Source: Acidovorax sp. Root219
Lineage (GTDB): Bacteria; Pseudomonadota; Gammaproteobacteria; Burkholderiales; Burkholderiaceae_C
Length of the DNA stretch: 64,000 nt
Direction: 5' to 3'
Assembly: GCF_001428665.1 (NCBI RefSeq)
Contig: NZ_LMIJ01000011.1
Span: 475,792 to 539,791, forward strand
Shown here: positions 1-8,083 of the stretch, one piece after another
Position numbering within the stretch: position 1 is the first letter of the stretch
Layout of the letters: every line of letters begins with the position of its first letter
Translations under genes and position numbers: made by a program
Notes under the pieces: model-generated
What the model saw: only the letters and a program-made list of their open reading frames with translations
Databases searched by the model: none
Told to the model about the DNA's origin: nothing

Positions 1-397
1 CTGCCGGGCTGGCGTGGAACGCCCCCAGCACGGTGACCGAGGCGATCGTCGCCTGCGCCAGCGCGGGCGGCACGTCGTCCTCGATGCTGGCCAGGCCCAG
101 CACGCGGATCTCCAGCGTCTGGCCCGCGGCCTGCACGGCCTCCAGGTCGGTGCGGCCAAAGCGCTGCAGTCCCAGCACGAGCATCTTGCGTGCCACCACC
201 TGGCGCACCTCCTCGTTCTGGGTGCTCAACTGGTTGCGGATGGCGGTGCGGATGAAATCCGTGCGGTTGGCGTAGAAGCCCTCCGATACCAGCAGATCGA
301 TGTGCCCCAGGTCCACATAGCCGAGGTTGATGGTGATCTTTTCCGAATCGGGGACCTTGCTGCGCAAGGCCAGGGGGGTGGAGGAAGTGGGGTTCAT
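1..397 (-). CDS. CopG-like ribbon-helix-helix regulator (partial)
   Basis: The frame opens at an ATG at 395-397 and runs leftward off the window, so the C-terminus is missing; about 132 codons are visible. Residues around 18-55 (EKITINLGYVDLGHIDLL, then NRTDFIRTAIRNQL) have the beta-strand plus two-helix pattern of ribbon-helix-helix DNA-binding proteins: a short strand with alternating residues, then a helix with the TDFIR signature. The rest is a conserved-looking alpha/beta segment rich in Val and Ala with no recognised motif. It is probably a dimeric repressor. A perfect 16-base palindrome sits 22 bases upstream of the start, which suggests autoregulation. The regulated target is not visible. 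Confidence 0.8.
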   Translation of the reverse strand, partial: MNPTSSTPLALRSKVPDSEKITINLGYVDLGHIDLLVSEGFYANRTDFIRTAIRNQLSTQNEEVRQVVARKMLVLGLQRFGRTDLEAVQAAGQTLEIRVLGLASIEDDVPPALAQATIASVTVLGAFHASPA

Positions 398-419
398 AGT
401 GCATTCTGGCCGTCTTGTG

Positions 420-435
420 CCATCCATATGGATGG
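420..435. promoter_or_regulatory. Palindromic candidate operator upstream of the RHH gene
   Basis: The bases CCATCCATATGGATGG form a perfect 16-base palindrome, followed by another GGATGG half at 441-446. It lies 22 bases upstream of the ribbon-helix-helix gene start. Such proteins usually bind short inverted or direct repeats in their own promoters, so autoregulation is inferred from symmetry and position only. Confidence 0.45.
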
Positions 436-475
436 TAATTGGATGGTGAATCGGCGTTTTCAAGGGCCTGCCATC

Positions 476-502
476 AAAAAGAAAGAGCCCAAGGGCCCTT
501 TC
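476..502 (-). terminator. Rho-independent terminator
   Basis: The segment 481-502 reads GAAAG-(A/G)-GCCC paired with GGGCCCTTTC, with one mismatch. On the minus strand it is followed by a T run (A run at 476-480 on the plus strand). It lies 26 bases downstream of the small leftward gene ending at 528. Confidence 0.75.
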
Positions 503-527
503 TGGTGCGTGGCAGCCGTGCGCGGCA

Positions 528-764
528 TCAGCCCGCGCCGCGGCTTCCGCCACCGCTGCTGCTGCCGACCCCGCCCTGGCGCGATTGCCCCTGGTTGCCG
601 CTGCCAAGGTGGGTGTCGCGGTCGCCACGGCTCTCGGGCGTGCGGCGGCCCTGGTTGATCTGCGTGGTCTTGTCGCTTGCGCTGTTGTGGGCGTTGGCCA
701 CCTTGCCGCTGCCGTCGCTGCTGGCATTCAGGTCGTCGTCGGTCTGGTTTTCCTTGCTGCTCAT
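528..764 (-). CDS. Small hydrophilic hypothetical protein
   Basis: This 78-residue protein is not recognised. The start at 764 is chosen over an upstream in-frame ATG at 821 because an AGGAGA ribosome-binding site lies six to seven bases before it. The sequence is highly polar, rich in Ser, Gly, Asn, Gln and Asp, with no hydrophobic core, signal peptide or cysteine, and its tail is Gly/Ser-rich (SSSGGGSRGAG). It looks intrinsically disordered. A clear hairpin terminator follows its stop codon, which supports a real single-gene transcript. Small disordered proteins of this style next to general-stress genes are often stress induced, but nothing here proves it. Confidence 0.6.
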   Translation of the reverse strand: MSSKENQTDDDLNASSDGSGKVANAHNSASDKTTQINQGRRTPESRGDRDTHLGSGNQGQSRQGGVGSSSGGGSRGAG

Positions 765-838
765 GCCAAATCTCCTGTAGTCCGGGGATGAACGGTGCGC
801 CCGACGGGAAGCGGGGCGCACCAGCGGGAGGCGCTGCC

Positions 839-1342
839 TCAGGACAGCGTCAATTCCTTGTGCTCGCCCAGGTCACGTGGCTGCTCGCCGGTGATGGCGG
901 CCTTGGCCATCTTGTACAGCTGCACCATCTTGCTTTCCTTGACGTCCCAGTACTCGGCATGGCCGACGCGCACGGCCAGCAGGGCCAGGTTGGGGTCGGT
1001 GTGGCCCGCAGGGAACCAGGCCTTGGCCATGGGCGACCACAGGGCTTCCTTCTGCGACAAGTCTTCCACGAAGCTGGCCTGGCCCGACAGGGACACGTAG
1101 CTGTCGTCACCGGAGTCGGCGTACGACACGTTCACCTGGCCGTCGGTCAGCAGGCGGCCATAGAGCTCGCCATTGCGGGGGATGAAGAAGTACAGCAGCG
1201 ACTGTTCATCGATGCTGCGGTTCTGCGTGGTCAGCGGGTGTGCGTGCAGCATGCCATTGGCATGGCGGTGTGTGAGCATGCCGAATTTGATGTCCTTGAT
1301 CAGCTTCCACAGCGTCTCGCGGGCGGGGGTGTCGTGTTGCAT
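839..1342 (-). CDS. Pyridoxamine 5'-phosphate oxidase-like general stress protein
   Basis: This 167-residue protein resembles general stress protein 26 and the pyridoxamine-phosphate-oxidase-like split-barrel flavoproteins. The visible pattern includes an N-terminal helix (LWKLIKDIKFGMLTH), strands with HAHPLTTQ, and LYFFIPRNGELYGRL followed by VNVSYADSGDDSYVSLSG, where FMN-binding residues normally lie. Family members bind FMN or related cofactors; the true substrate is rarely known. GGAGG lies seven bases before the ATG at 1342. The protein is cytoplasmic, with no signal peptide. It is probably a monocistronic stress gene. Confidence 0.85.
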   Translation of the reverse strand: MQHDTPARETLWKLIKDIKFGMLTHRHANGMLHAHPLTTQNRSIDEQSLLYFFIPRNGELYGRLLTDGQVNVSYADSGDDSYVSLSGQASFVEDLSQKEALWSPMAKAWFPAGHTDPNLALLAVRVGHAEYWDVKESKMVQLYKMAKAAITGEQPRDLGEHKELTLS

Positions 1343-1485
1343 GGGGGTGCCTCCGGCAGATGGTGAATCGGTAAAAATTCACTGTAGGCGGCATGGCGCT
1401 TGGCGGGCGTCGTCCCCCGGCCCGGCTTGGGGAGGGCATTGTCTGACAGCAGCGCCTCGCAGTGCTCCGCCTCAGCCGGAATCGA

Positions 1486-1845
1486 TCACGCCTTCTTCAG
1501 GAACTCCGACTTCAGCAACATGCTCCCCAGGTCCGTCTTGCAGTCCACGTTGTGGCCATCGGCACCGTCGACCAGGCGGATGCCCTTGATCTTGGTGCCC
1601 TTCTTGAGGGTGGATGACGAGCCCTTGACCTTGAGGTCCTTTACCAGGATGACCGCGTCGCCGTCGGCCAGCGGGTTGCCATGGGCATCGCGCACGGTGC
1701 CGTCGCTCCTGGCCTCGTCGGCCTCTGCCGCCTCGGCCACCATGGGCCATTCGAAGCTGCAGTCCGGGCAGACATAGCTGCCGCTGCCGTCGGGGTAGGT
1801 GTTCTCCAGGCCACATTGGGGGCAGGCGGGGATGGCGCGGGTCAT
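1486..1845 (-). CDS. yjdM: YjdM/PhnA-like zinc-ribbon protein
   Basis: The 119-residue protein has an N-terminal zinc ribbon (C8-x2-C11 and C26-x2-C29), followed by the PhnA-type C-terminal beta-barrel domain ([17 protein letters not shown], then [14 protein letters not shown], ending with EFLKKA). Length and layout match YjdM, formerly called PhnA and misassigned to alkylphosphonate use; its role is unknown. The ATG at 1845 is preferred over one at 1938 because the upstream stretch would overlap the end of the helicase gene and is not conserved-looking. It lies 64 bases after the DinG-like gene on the same strand and may be co-transcribed with it. Confidence 0.88.
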   Translation of the reverse strand: MTRAIPACPQCGLENTYPDGSGSYVCPDCSFEWPMVAEAAEADEARSDGTVRDAHGNPLADGDAVILVKDLKVKGSSSTLKKGTKIKGIRLVDGADGHNVDCKTDLGSMLLKSEFLKKA

Positions 1846-1909
1846 GGAAGGCTTTCTTTCTTTTCCGGGGAGAGGGTCGGTGCCGCATGGCGGCAAAGGT
1901 GCGCGCTGC

Positions 1910-4072
1910 TCAGCGCGGCTTGCGCTGCTCCAGCGCAAACGGCGGCAGGCCCTTGAGCAGGCGCTGCCCGTACGAGGTGTTCATGAGCCGCTTGTCGTAG
2001 CAGTACACGTGGGCCTGGTCCTCTTCGGTGCGGATGGCGCGGCCCACCCACTGGGCCAGGCGGATCGCGGTGGCGGGCACCACTAGCTCGCTGAAGGGGT
2101 CGCGCCCCACGGCGCGCAGCCATTCAGCGCGGGCTTCGCCCACGGGATCGTCGGGCGGGGCGAAGGGCAGCTTGGTGATAAACACCGACTCGCACAGCCG
2201 GCCCGGCAGGTCCAGCCCCTCGCCAAAGGACTGCATGCCGAAGATGACCGAGGGCTGCCCCTCGGCCACGCGCTCTCGATGGCGCTTGAGCAGTTGCGTG
2301 CGCGGCAGCGCGTTCTGCACCAGCACCACGCTGCGCATGGCGGTGGGCAGGGCCTCCACGGCCTGGCGCATCTGCTCGCGCGAGGTGAACAGCACCAGCG
2401 CGCCGTATTCCACATTGGCGATGTCGTAGAGCAGCGCATCCACCATCTCGGCCGTGAACTGGGCCGCGTTCTTGGGGTCGGCCCGGGTCTCGGCGGCAAT
2501 CAGCGTGCCCTGGGCGGCGTAGTCGAATGGGCTCGGTACCTCCAGCGTGGTGGCCGCCGCGTCGCCGTGCAGGCCCGACTCGCGCATGAAGAACTCGAAG
2601 TGCCCGCAGCTCGTGAGGGTGGCCGAGGTCAGCACCGCGCCGCGCACCGCGCTCCACAGGTGGTTGCGCAAGGTGGTGCCCGGCAGGATGGGGCTGGCAT
2701 GCGCCTTGACCACGATGAAGTCGCCCTCCACCTCCAGCGTGAACCACTTGGCCGCCGGCACCGCGCCCTCGGGTGCATCTTGCAGCAGCAGCTGGGCGGT
2801 GGCGTGCAGCTCTTCCAGGCGCGGCGCCAGCATGCCGATCTGCGCGTACAGGGTGGACAGGCGGCGCGCCTCGTCGGGCTTGTCGCGCATCTCGGCACGC
2901 AGGGATTTGGAGATGGCGCGCAGCGCTTCGAGAAAACCGTCGGCGCTCGCGGCCAGCAGGCCCAGCGGGGCGATCAGTGGCTCGGGCAACTCACCGCGCG
3001 GCACGCGCACGCGCGCCGGTCCCCAGGCGTCCTTCTGGCTCTTGAGCGCCGGACCGTAGACGTCCATCACGATGCGCGCCAGGTCCTGCAGCGTCTGGCG
3101 CAGCTGGCCCGAGTGCTTGGGGATGTCGGCGATTTCTTCCACCTCCAGCAGCGCGCCGATGCGCAGGCCGCGGCTGGCCAGGCGCTCGATCCAGGTCACG
3201 CGGCTCAGGTCCATGCTGCAGGCGAACTGGTCGAGGGCCGTTGCGGGCAGGTGGTGGGCCTCGTCCAGCACCAGCAGGCAGTTGTCCAGCTCGGGCAGCA
3301 CGCGCGCGCCCAGCGAGGACAGCAGCAGGTCATGGTTGGCCACGATCACCTGGGCGCCGATCAGCTCCTTGCGCTTGTCATAGTAGGTGCACTGGCTGAA
3401 CGCCGGGCAGTGCTTGCCGGTGCAGGAGGCCCCCTCGGCCGCCACGGCGCTCCACACCTCGGGCTCGGGTGGCGTGTCCAGGCTGTCACGGTCGCCGTCC
3501 CAACCGCCCTTGCCCAGGGTCTGCGACATGGCCGAGTAGAACTGGATGCGTGCCTCGGTCTCCTGGCGCGGGCGCTTGGCCCGGGCCGCAGCCTCTTCCT
3601 CGGCAAACAGGTCGTCGTCCATCACCTCCTCGGCCTCGCCGGTGCCGGCCAGGCGGTCGAGCTTGAGCTTGCAGACATAGCGCCCACGTCCCTTGGCCAG
3701 CGCAAACTTGAAGGGCTGGGGCAGCAGCAGTGCCAGTGCGGGCAGGTCCTTGTTGACCAATTGCTCCTGCAGTGCCACTGTGGCGGTGGATATCAGCACC
3801 CGGGTGCCGCGCGAGAGCGCCATGGCGATGGCCGGCGCGCAGTAGGCCAGCGACTTGCCCACACCCGTGCCGGCCTGGATCACGGCGATGGAACGGGTGG
3901 GCGCAGCCTCGCCCGCTTCCTCGTCCACCTTGCCCAGCGTGGCCTGGCTGAAGGTCTGTGCCACCTGCTCGGCCATGCGCCGCTGCCCACCCCGGCTGCG
4001 GAACCCCGGGGTGGCCTGCACCACCGCATCGAACGACTGCAGGGCCGCCTGGGCCCACTCTGTTGAAGACAT
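1910..4072 (-). CDS. dinG: DinG-family ATP-dependent DNA helicase
   Basis: This 720-residue superfamily 2 helicase of the XPD/DinG type is predicted to unwind DNA 5' to 3', helping to clear R-loops and forks at transcription collisions. Walker A AGTGVGKS lies at residues 67-74 and the DEAH box (LVLDEAHHL) at 270-273. Four cysteines at 134, 217, 222 and 228 have the spacing of the iron-sulfur cluster ligands of this family. The C-terminal helicase motifs ([16 protein letters not shown], and QWVGRAIR near the end) are intact. Length is normal for the family. yjdM follows closely on the same strand. Confidence 0.93.
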   Translation of the reverse strand: MSSTEWAQAALQSFDAVVQATPGFRSRGGQRRMAEQVAQTFSQATLGKVDEEAGEAAPTRSIAVIQAGTGVGKSLAYCAPAIAMALSRGTRVLISTATVALQEQLVNKDLPALALLLPQPFKFALAKGRGRYVCKLKLDRLAGTGEAEEVMDDDLFAEEEAAARAKRPRQETEARIQFYSAMSQTLGKGGWDGDRDSLDTPPEPEVWSAVAAEGASCTGKHCPAFSQCTYYDKRKELIGAQVIVANHDLLLSSLGARVLPELDNCLLVLDEAHHLPATALDQFACSMDLSRVTWIERLASRGLRIGALLEVEEIADIPKHSGQLRQTLQDLARIVMDVYGPALKSQKDAWGPARVRVPRGELPEPLIAPLGLLAASADGFLEALRAISKSLRAEMRDKPDEARRLSTLYAQIGMLAPRLEELHATAQLLLQDAPEGAVPAAKWFTLEVEGDFIVVKAHASPILPGTTLRNHLWSAVRGAVLTSATLTSCGHFEFFMRESGLHGDAAATTLEVPSPFDYAAQGTLIAAETRADPKNAAQFTAEMVDALLYDIANVEYGALVLFTSREQMRQAVEALPTAMRSVVLVQNALPRTQLLKRHRERVAEGQPSVIFGMQSFGEGLDLPGRLCESVFITKLPFAPPDDPVGEARAEWLRAVGRDPFSELVVPATAIRLAQWVGRAIRTEEDQAHVYCYDKRLMNTSYGQRLLKGLPPFALEQRKPR

Positions 4073-4230
4073 AAGGACGAGAGTGTGGCATATGGTTGGG
4101 CATACAGTGTTTTTGGGGGGTGGTGCGGCCTGTCGCGCGCATGGGGTATGGGCCTACACCGCAGGCTGCGGGGCATGTCTACGATGGTGTACGACACCCA
4201 ATGCGCCCCCGGGGCGCCCAGGAGAATCCC

Positions 4231-4503
4231 ATGCCCACCACCGCCGACCGCCAGAAGAACGAACCCTCGGTGGACACCACCAAACGCCAGACAGCCAGCA
4301 CCCCGACCAGCGGCGATGCCGATGCGCAGAACGTCCCCCAGGAAGAAAGCCCCAAGCTGCCCCATGAGCGCGACCAGTCGGTGGACATGACCCATGGCAA
4401 GCCCGACGCACAGGTGCAGCAGGCCTACCGCGACGTGCAGCGTGGCCTGCAGGACACGGACCGCGGCCCCCCAGCCGACAAGGCCTACCAGAAGCAGAAG
4501 TAG
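4231..4503 (+). CDS. Small hydrophilic hypothetical protein
   Basis: This 90-residue protein is not recognised. I start it at 4231, where AGGAGA lies six bases upstream, rather than at upstream ATGs that lack a ribosome-binding site. It is polar throughout (many Gln, Asp, Lys, Thr, Pro) and lacks cysteines, signal sequence and membrane segments. The C-terminal third (QVQQAYRDVQRGLQDTDRG) can form an amphipathic helix, and the end is QKQK. It is likely soluble and partly disordered. It is divergent from the helicase gene and stands alone before the long leader of the GTPase operon. Confidence 0.6.
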   Translation: MPTTADRQKNEPSVDTTKRQTASTPTSGDADAQNVPQEESPKLPHERDQSVDMTHGKPDAQVQQAYRDVQRGLQDTDRGPPADKAYQKQK

Positions 4504-4600
4504 CCAGGCATTGCGCCAGCGGTGCCGCCAAGCGGTGCATCGGCGCAACACCTGCGAATCGCCCGCCACGAGCGAGCGTTGCGGTGTGGCAATCAATGGT

Positions 4601-4628
4601 TTGCCAGCGCAACCCATTCCCCTATACT
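4601..4628 (+). promoter_or_regulatory. Sigma70-like promoter of the GTPase/roadblock operon
   Basis: TTGCCA at 4601-4606 and TATACT at 4623-4628 are separated by 16 bases. Transcription would start near 4635, immediately before the predicted riboswitch, giving a leader of about 300 bases. Confidence 0.6.
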
Positions 4629-4637
4629 GAAAAAATA

Positions 4638-4735
4638 CTGAAACGGCACCCCCGTGCGAAAGACGGGTCCGCAAAGTCACCGGTCTACCGGCCCATGGAA
4701 CCTGTTCCGGGGCTCACGACAGCGGAACTGCCACG
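4638..4735 (+). promoter_or_regulatory. Probable GEMM (cyclic-di-GMP-I type) riboswitch
   Basis: The segment contains the order typical of GEMM RNAs: a GGCACC strand, a closing stem CCCGT/ACGGG around a GCGAAAG loop with the GAAA signature, then GTCCGCAAAGTCACCGG (the GEMM consensus is close to GGACGCAAAGCC-CCGG). A second arm with CCGG pairings and a GGAAC-CTG-TTCC hairpin follows. The conserved CGCAAAG junction is intact; the GGCAAACC strand is shortened to GGCACC. It starts just after a promoter and precedes the GTPase/roadblock operon. GEMM-I RNAs bind c-di-GMP and a minor group binds cGAMP; which ligand applies cannot be decided by eye. Confidence 0.65.
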
Positions 4736-4931
4736 TTGGATCCAGGTTGCTCAGGGGAGCTGCCGTCTCAGTTGCCGCCGCATACAACAACCGAGAGGCC
4801 GCCCCAGCGATGCAACACCGCCCAGGTCCCGCACTCGCCGTTTCTGCTCCTGATCTTCCTGCTTCGAGCGCGGGCCTGGCCATCCATGGCCGCCTTCACG
4901 GGCGCCATCCTGCACAGGGGGCTTGACTGGT

Positions 4932-5906
4932 ATGGGCGAGGGGCTTGTCATCGGTACCCAGGACATTGCGCAGAAGGACCAGCTGGTGTTGCGCGCACTG
5001 GTTCGGCTGCTCGAAGGCGGGGTGAACATCCGGGCGCGGTTCAGTGAGCAACTTGCCGAGTGCAACGTGGTCTTCGTTCCCGGCCACTGGCCCTACCGCT
5101 TCCATGCCCCGTGTATCACCGTGCGCGTGATGGACCCCGAGGACGTGGGGGCGGCGCTGGAAGCCACAGCCGATCTCACGGTGGCCACTCCCTTGCGCAT
5201 GACCAATGTCATCGCCGTCCTGCAGTCGGCCACCCAGCGCGTGCATGGCGCATCGCAGTTTGATCCGGTCAAGGGCCAGCGCGCCCTGTTCGAGCTGCTG
5301 GGCGAGCGCACCCGCATGGCCGAGCGCCGCCGCGCCGTGGTGCCCATGAGCGCCGGCCAGCAGATCGTGTTCGACTTCGTGCAGCAGCTGGTGCATACCT
5401 CCATGCCCATGGACGTGCTGCTATCGGGCGCCTATGCGCTGGGCGAGCCGCACCGCGTCAGCCCGGTGGAGGAAGAGCTCATCCGATCCGTGCCCGCCCA
5501 CAGCCTGCGCCACCTGCTGTGGGGCCTGGCCATGCGGTTGGCGCAGACGGGTGCCAGCGCCCCCGAGCGCACCGGCCACTACCGGCTTTCGCGCTGGCCC
5601 GATGCAGTGGGCCTCACCGCCGCAGGCCATCCCCGCCTGGCGGCGCTGCTGACCAGCCAGGCGCTGAGCTACGAGCAGGCCTGCGCCAAGAGCGGCGTGC
5701 CCGAAGCCACCGTGCGCTGGTTCCTCGAAGCCTGCCTGGCGCTGGGGCTGGCGGTGGACGAAGGCAGCGCCGGGGCCGCATCTGCCCCCACCCAGTCCGC
5801 GGCGGCGCCAGCCGCCGTAGGCGCCGCGAAGCCTCCCAATCCACCGACCGCAGCCGGCCCACCGGGCTGGCTCGGCAACCTGCGTGAACGGCTCAAGCTA
5901 TGGTGA
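4932..5906 (+). CDS. Uncharacterised first gene of the GTPase/roadblock operon
   Basis: This 324-residue protein has no family I can name. Residues 1-100 have an alternating alpha/beta pattern reminiscent of a degenerate receiver domain (LVIGTQDIAQKDQLVLRALV, then NVVFVP and ITVRVMD). The middle is helical (QQIVFDFVQQLVH). Residues about 250-285 (SYEQACAKSGVPEATVRWFL) could be a winged-helix-like segment. The tail is an Ala/Pro linker ending in an amphipathic LRERLKLW. I chose the ATG at 4932; an in-frame TTG at 4923 is possible. It overlaps the GTPase gene by seven bases, so the products probably work together, for instance as effector or scaffold. Confidence 0.7.
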   Translation: MGEGLVIGTQDIAQKDQLVLRALVRLLEGGVNIRARFSEQLAECNVVFVPGHWPYRFHAPCITVRVMDPEDVGAALEATADLTVATPLRMTNVIAVLQSATQRVHGASQFDPVKGQRALFELLGERTRMAERRRAVVPMSAGQQIVFDFVQQLVHTSMPMDVLLSGAYALGEPHRVSPVEEELIRSVPAHSLRHLLWGLAMRLAQTGASAPERTGHYRLSRWPDAVGLTAAGHPRLAALLTSQALSYEQACAKSGVPEATVRWFLEACLALGLAVDEGSAGAASAPTQSAAAPAAVGAAKPPNPPTAAGPPGWLGNLRERLKLW

Positions 5907-6484
5907 TGCCCTCCCCTGCACCTGCTGTGTCCGCAGGCACCTCCCGCGATCTCAAGATCGTCTTCACGGGGCCCATGGGCGCCGGCAAGACCACCGCGAT
6001 CCGCGCCATCAGCGATGGCGAGGTTCTCTCCACCGACGTACCCATCACCGGCGGCGCCGAGCTCTCCATGCCCGGCAAGACCATGACCACCGTAGGGCTC
6101 GACTACGGCGAATGCCGCCTGGGCGACCAGTGGGTGCTCAAGCTCTTCGGCACGCCCGGGCAGGAGCGCTTTCGCTTCATGTGGGACATCCTGGGCGCGG
6201 GCGCCTTTGGCCTGATCGTGCTGGCCGACAACTCGCAGCCCGACCCGGTGGGCGAGGTGGCGCGCTACCTCAAGGCCTTCGCCCCCCACGTGCCGGCGCG
6301 GCGCACCGTGGTCGGCGTGGGCCGGCTCGACACGCACCCCTCGCCCGGCATCGTGGACTACTGCGAGCAGCTGGGCGCCCTCGGATACAACCCCCCCGTG
6401 CTCGAGGTGGACGTGCGGCGCGATGCCGACGTGCGCCTCTTGCTGTCGGTCCTGGTGAGCATGGCGGAGATCGAACATGAGTAG
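5900..6484 (+). CDS. Small Ras/MglA-like GTPase (CvnD-type)
   Basis: This 194-residue P-loop GTPase has Walker A GPMGAGKTT at residues 24-32, a switch I threonine region (TTVGLDYG near 63-70) and a G3 region LFGTPGQERF near 82-91. G3 has GTPGQ where Ras has DTAGQ, as in bacterial GTPases paired with roadblock proteins. The base-recognition motif reads VGVGRLD instead of NKxD. Such GTPases (MglA, and CvnD of Streptomyces conservons) act as polarity or signalling switches regulated by roadblock/LC7 partners. It overlaps its upstream neighbour by seven bases and its downstream roadblock gene by eight, so translational coupling is likely. A second ATG at 5906 is an alternative start. Confidence 0.88.
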   Translation: MVMPSPAPAVSAGTSRDLKIVFTGPMGAGKTTAIRAISDGEVLSTDVPITGGAELSMPGKTMTTVGLDYGECRLGDQWVLKLFGTPGQERFRFMWDILGAGAFGLIVLADNSQPDPVGEVARYLKAFAPHVPARRTVVGVGRLDTHPSPGIVDYCEQLGALGYNPPVLEVDVRRDADVRLLLSVLVSMAEIEHE

Positions 6485-6944
6485 CAGCATTGGCAGCACC
6501 CCGGGCTTTTCGTCTGCCGGCACGGCGCTGCGCCTGGTCACCATTGCCCAGCTGGCCGAACTGTTGGGCGAACTGCAGCGCGGCACGCCCGGCATCCTGA
6601 GCGCCACCCTGGCCAGTGCCGACGGCTTCACGGTGGCCTCCACCCTCTCTGACAGCCAGGACGCCGACCGGCTCTCGGCCATGTCCGGCTCGCTCAGTGC
6701 GCTGGCCGGCGCCATGACGCGCGAGGCCGGGCACAGTGCGCCCGAGCGGCTGATCCTTGAATCGGGCAGTGGCCACATCGTCTCGATGAATGTGCCCGTG
6801 CCCTCGGGCGACCTGGTGCTCACCGTGGTCACCAACGAATCGTCGCTGCTGGGCAAGCTGCTTTGGAGCTGCCGCAACACGGCGGACCAGGTGGTTGCCG
6901 CTTGCGTTGCCACGCCGCAACCGGGCAGCGCCCCGTCTTTGTAG
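6477..6944 (+). CDS. Roadblock/LC7 domain protein, first copy
   Basis: This 155-residue protein has the roadblock/LC7 layout: an N-terminal helix (IAQLAELLGELQRGTPGILSA), the strand pair ASADGFTVASTL, a helix with SAMSGSLSALAGAM and a terminal strand set ending VLTVVTNESSLLGKLLW. Family members bind and regulate small GTPases, as MglB does for MglA. The gene overlaps the GTPase gene by eight bases, so direct interaction is the obvious inference. It has no signal peptide or membrane segment. A Pro/Ser tail follows the domain. Confidence 0.85.
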   Translation: MSSSIGSTPGFSSAGTALRLVTIAQLAELLGELQRGTPGILSATLASADGFTVASTLSDSQDADRLSAMSGSLSALAGAMTREAGHSAPERLILESGSGHIVSMNVPVPSGDLVLTVVTNESSLLGKLLWSCRNTADQVVAACVATPQPGSAPSL

Positions 6945-6981
6945 TTCCGTTCCCTGTTCCACTAACACCGGAGACCACGCC

Positions 6982-7344
6982 ATGGCATTCACCCCCAAAG
7001 AACTCCTGAACCAGCTCATGCAGACCGAGGGCGCCATGTGCGCCGCGCTGGTGGACTACAACAGCGGCATGCTGCTCGAATCCGTGGGCACGGGCCTCGA
7101 CCTGGAGCTGGCCGCCGCCGGCAACACCGAGGTCGTGCGCGCCAAGATGAAGACCATGAAGTCGCTGGGTCTGGCGGGCAGCATCGAGGACATCCTGATC
7201 ACGCTGACCCAGCAGTACCACATCATCCGCCCGGTGGAAAAGCACGACGGCCTGTTCATCTACTACGTGCTCGACCGCAGCCGCGCCAACCTGGCCATGG
7301 CCCGCCGCAAGGTGCTCGAAGCCGAGGCGCAGACCAACATCTGA
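6982..7344 (+). CDS. Roadblock/LC7-like protein, second copy
   Basis: This 120-residue protein starts at the ATG at 6982, 37 bases after the first roadblock gene. It has a compact roadblock-like fold: helix PKELLNQLMQTEG, strands AALVDYNSGMLLES, helix NTEVVRAKMKTMKSLG, and strands IEDILITLTQQYHIIRPV then GLFIYYVLD, with a C-terminal helix. It is only weakly similar to its neighbour. Two roadblock proteins beside one GTPase recall conservon-like modules, in which one may act as GTPase-activating protein and the other as adaptor. It is the last gene of the operon; a convergent gene begins three bases later. Confidence 0.8.
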   Translation: MAFTPKELLNQLMQTEGAMCAALVDYNSGMLLESVGTGLDLELAAAGNTEVVRAKMKTMKSLGLAGSIEDILITLTQQYHIIRPVEKHDGLFIYYVLDRSRANLAMARRKVLEAEAQTNI

Positions 7345-7347
7345 CGG

Positions 7348-8040
7348 TCAGCTGCTGGCGCCAGGCGCGAACCAGCGCGGCAACAGCGGCAGGGCTTCTT
7401 CCAGCGAACCCAGCACGGCCACGCAGGCCTGCGCCACCTCGGGCGCTGGCTGCAGCAGGTCCGGCACCACCACCAGCCCCATGCCCGCAGCCAGGGCTGC
7501 ACAGGCACCGTTGTGGCTGTCCTCGAAGGCCAGGCACTGCGCCGGCTCCACGCCCAGGCGCGCGGCAGCCAGTGCATACAGGGCCGGGTCGGGCTTGCCG
7601 CGCAGCACCTCATTGCCACCGGCTACGGCCGCGAAGTGCTGCAGCACGCCCACGCGCGCGAGGCGGTGCGCGATTTCGTCGGTGCGCGACGACGAGGCCA
7701 CCGCGCACGGTATGCCCGCAGCCTGCAGGCGCGCCAGCAGCGCCGCCGCGCCGGGTTTGAGCGGGAACCGCAGTTCTTCGCTCTCCCCTTCCTCCAGCGC
7801 AGCCCGCACCGCCACCATGGCCTGCTCGAATGGCACCACCCCGCCCAGGTGCGCCTGCAGGATGGCGTGCGAATCCTGCGCCGCCTTGCCCACCACCTGC
7901 AGGTAGTCGCTTTCCCGCAGCACCACTCCCTGGGCGAGGGCCGCCGCGGTCCAGGCGCGCAGGGTGGCGCGCTCGGAATCGATGAGCAGGCCATCCATGT
8001 CGAAGATGGCGGCGGTGAAAGGCGGGTGAGGTGTCTGCAT
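7348..8040 (-). CDS. HAD-superfamily hydrolase, beta-phosphoglucomutase-like
   Basis: The 230-residue protein carries all HAD motifs: motif I FDMDGLLIDSE with nucleophile D14 and acid/base D16, motif II Ser in VASSSRTDE, motif III Lys in RGKPDP, and motif IV LAFEDSHNG. The helical cap between motifs I and II is the small C1 type, as in beta-phosphoglucomutase and YniC-like sugar-phosphate phosphatases. It is therefore predicted to hydrolyse or isomerise a phosphorylated sugar or similar metabolite; the substrate cannot be read from the sequence. It is convergent with the roadblock operon and divergent from the ankyrin gene. Confidence 0.9.
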   Translation of the reverse strand: MQTPHPPFTAAIFDMDGLLIDSERATLRAWTAAALAQGVVLRESDYLQVVGKAAQDSHAILQAHLGGVVPFEQAMVAVRAALEEGESEELRFPLKPGAAALLARLQAAGIPCAVASSSRTDEIAHRLARVGVLQHFAAVAGGNEVLRGKPDPALYALAAARLGVEPAQCLAFEDSHNGACAALAAGMGLVVVPDLLQPAPEVAQACVAVLGSLEEALPLLPRWFAPGASS

Positions 8041-8083
8041 CGAAATATGATGCCTTCAGAACACCGCGCCACCTTCAAGGTCT

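Larger units (their letters stand above)
4504..4931. other. 428-base gap holding promoter and long 5' leader
   Basis: No protein-coding gene is supported here. The first 100 bases contain short GC inverted repeats that could end the preceding gene. A promoter (4601-4628) and a structured RNA element (about 4638-4735) follow, then about 195 bases of leader up to the first gene of the GTPase/roadblock operon. The leader after the aptamer is the natural place for an expression platform, but I could not identify one by eye. Confidence 0.6.
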
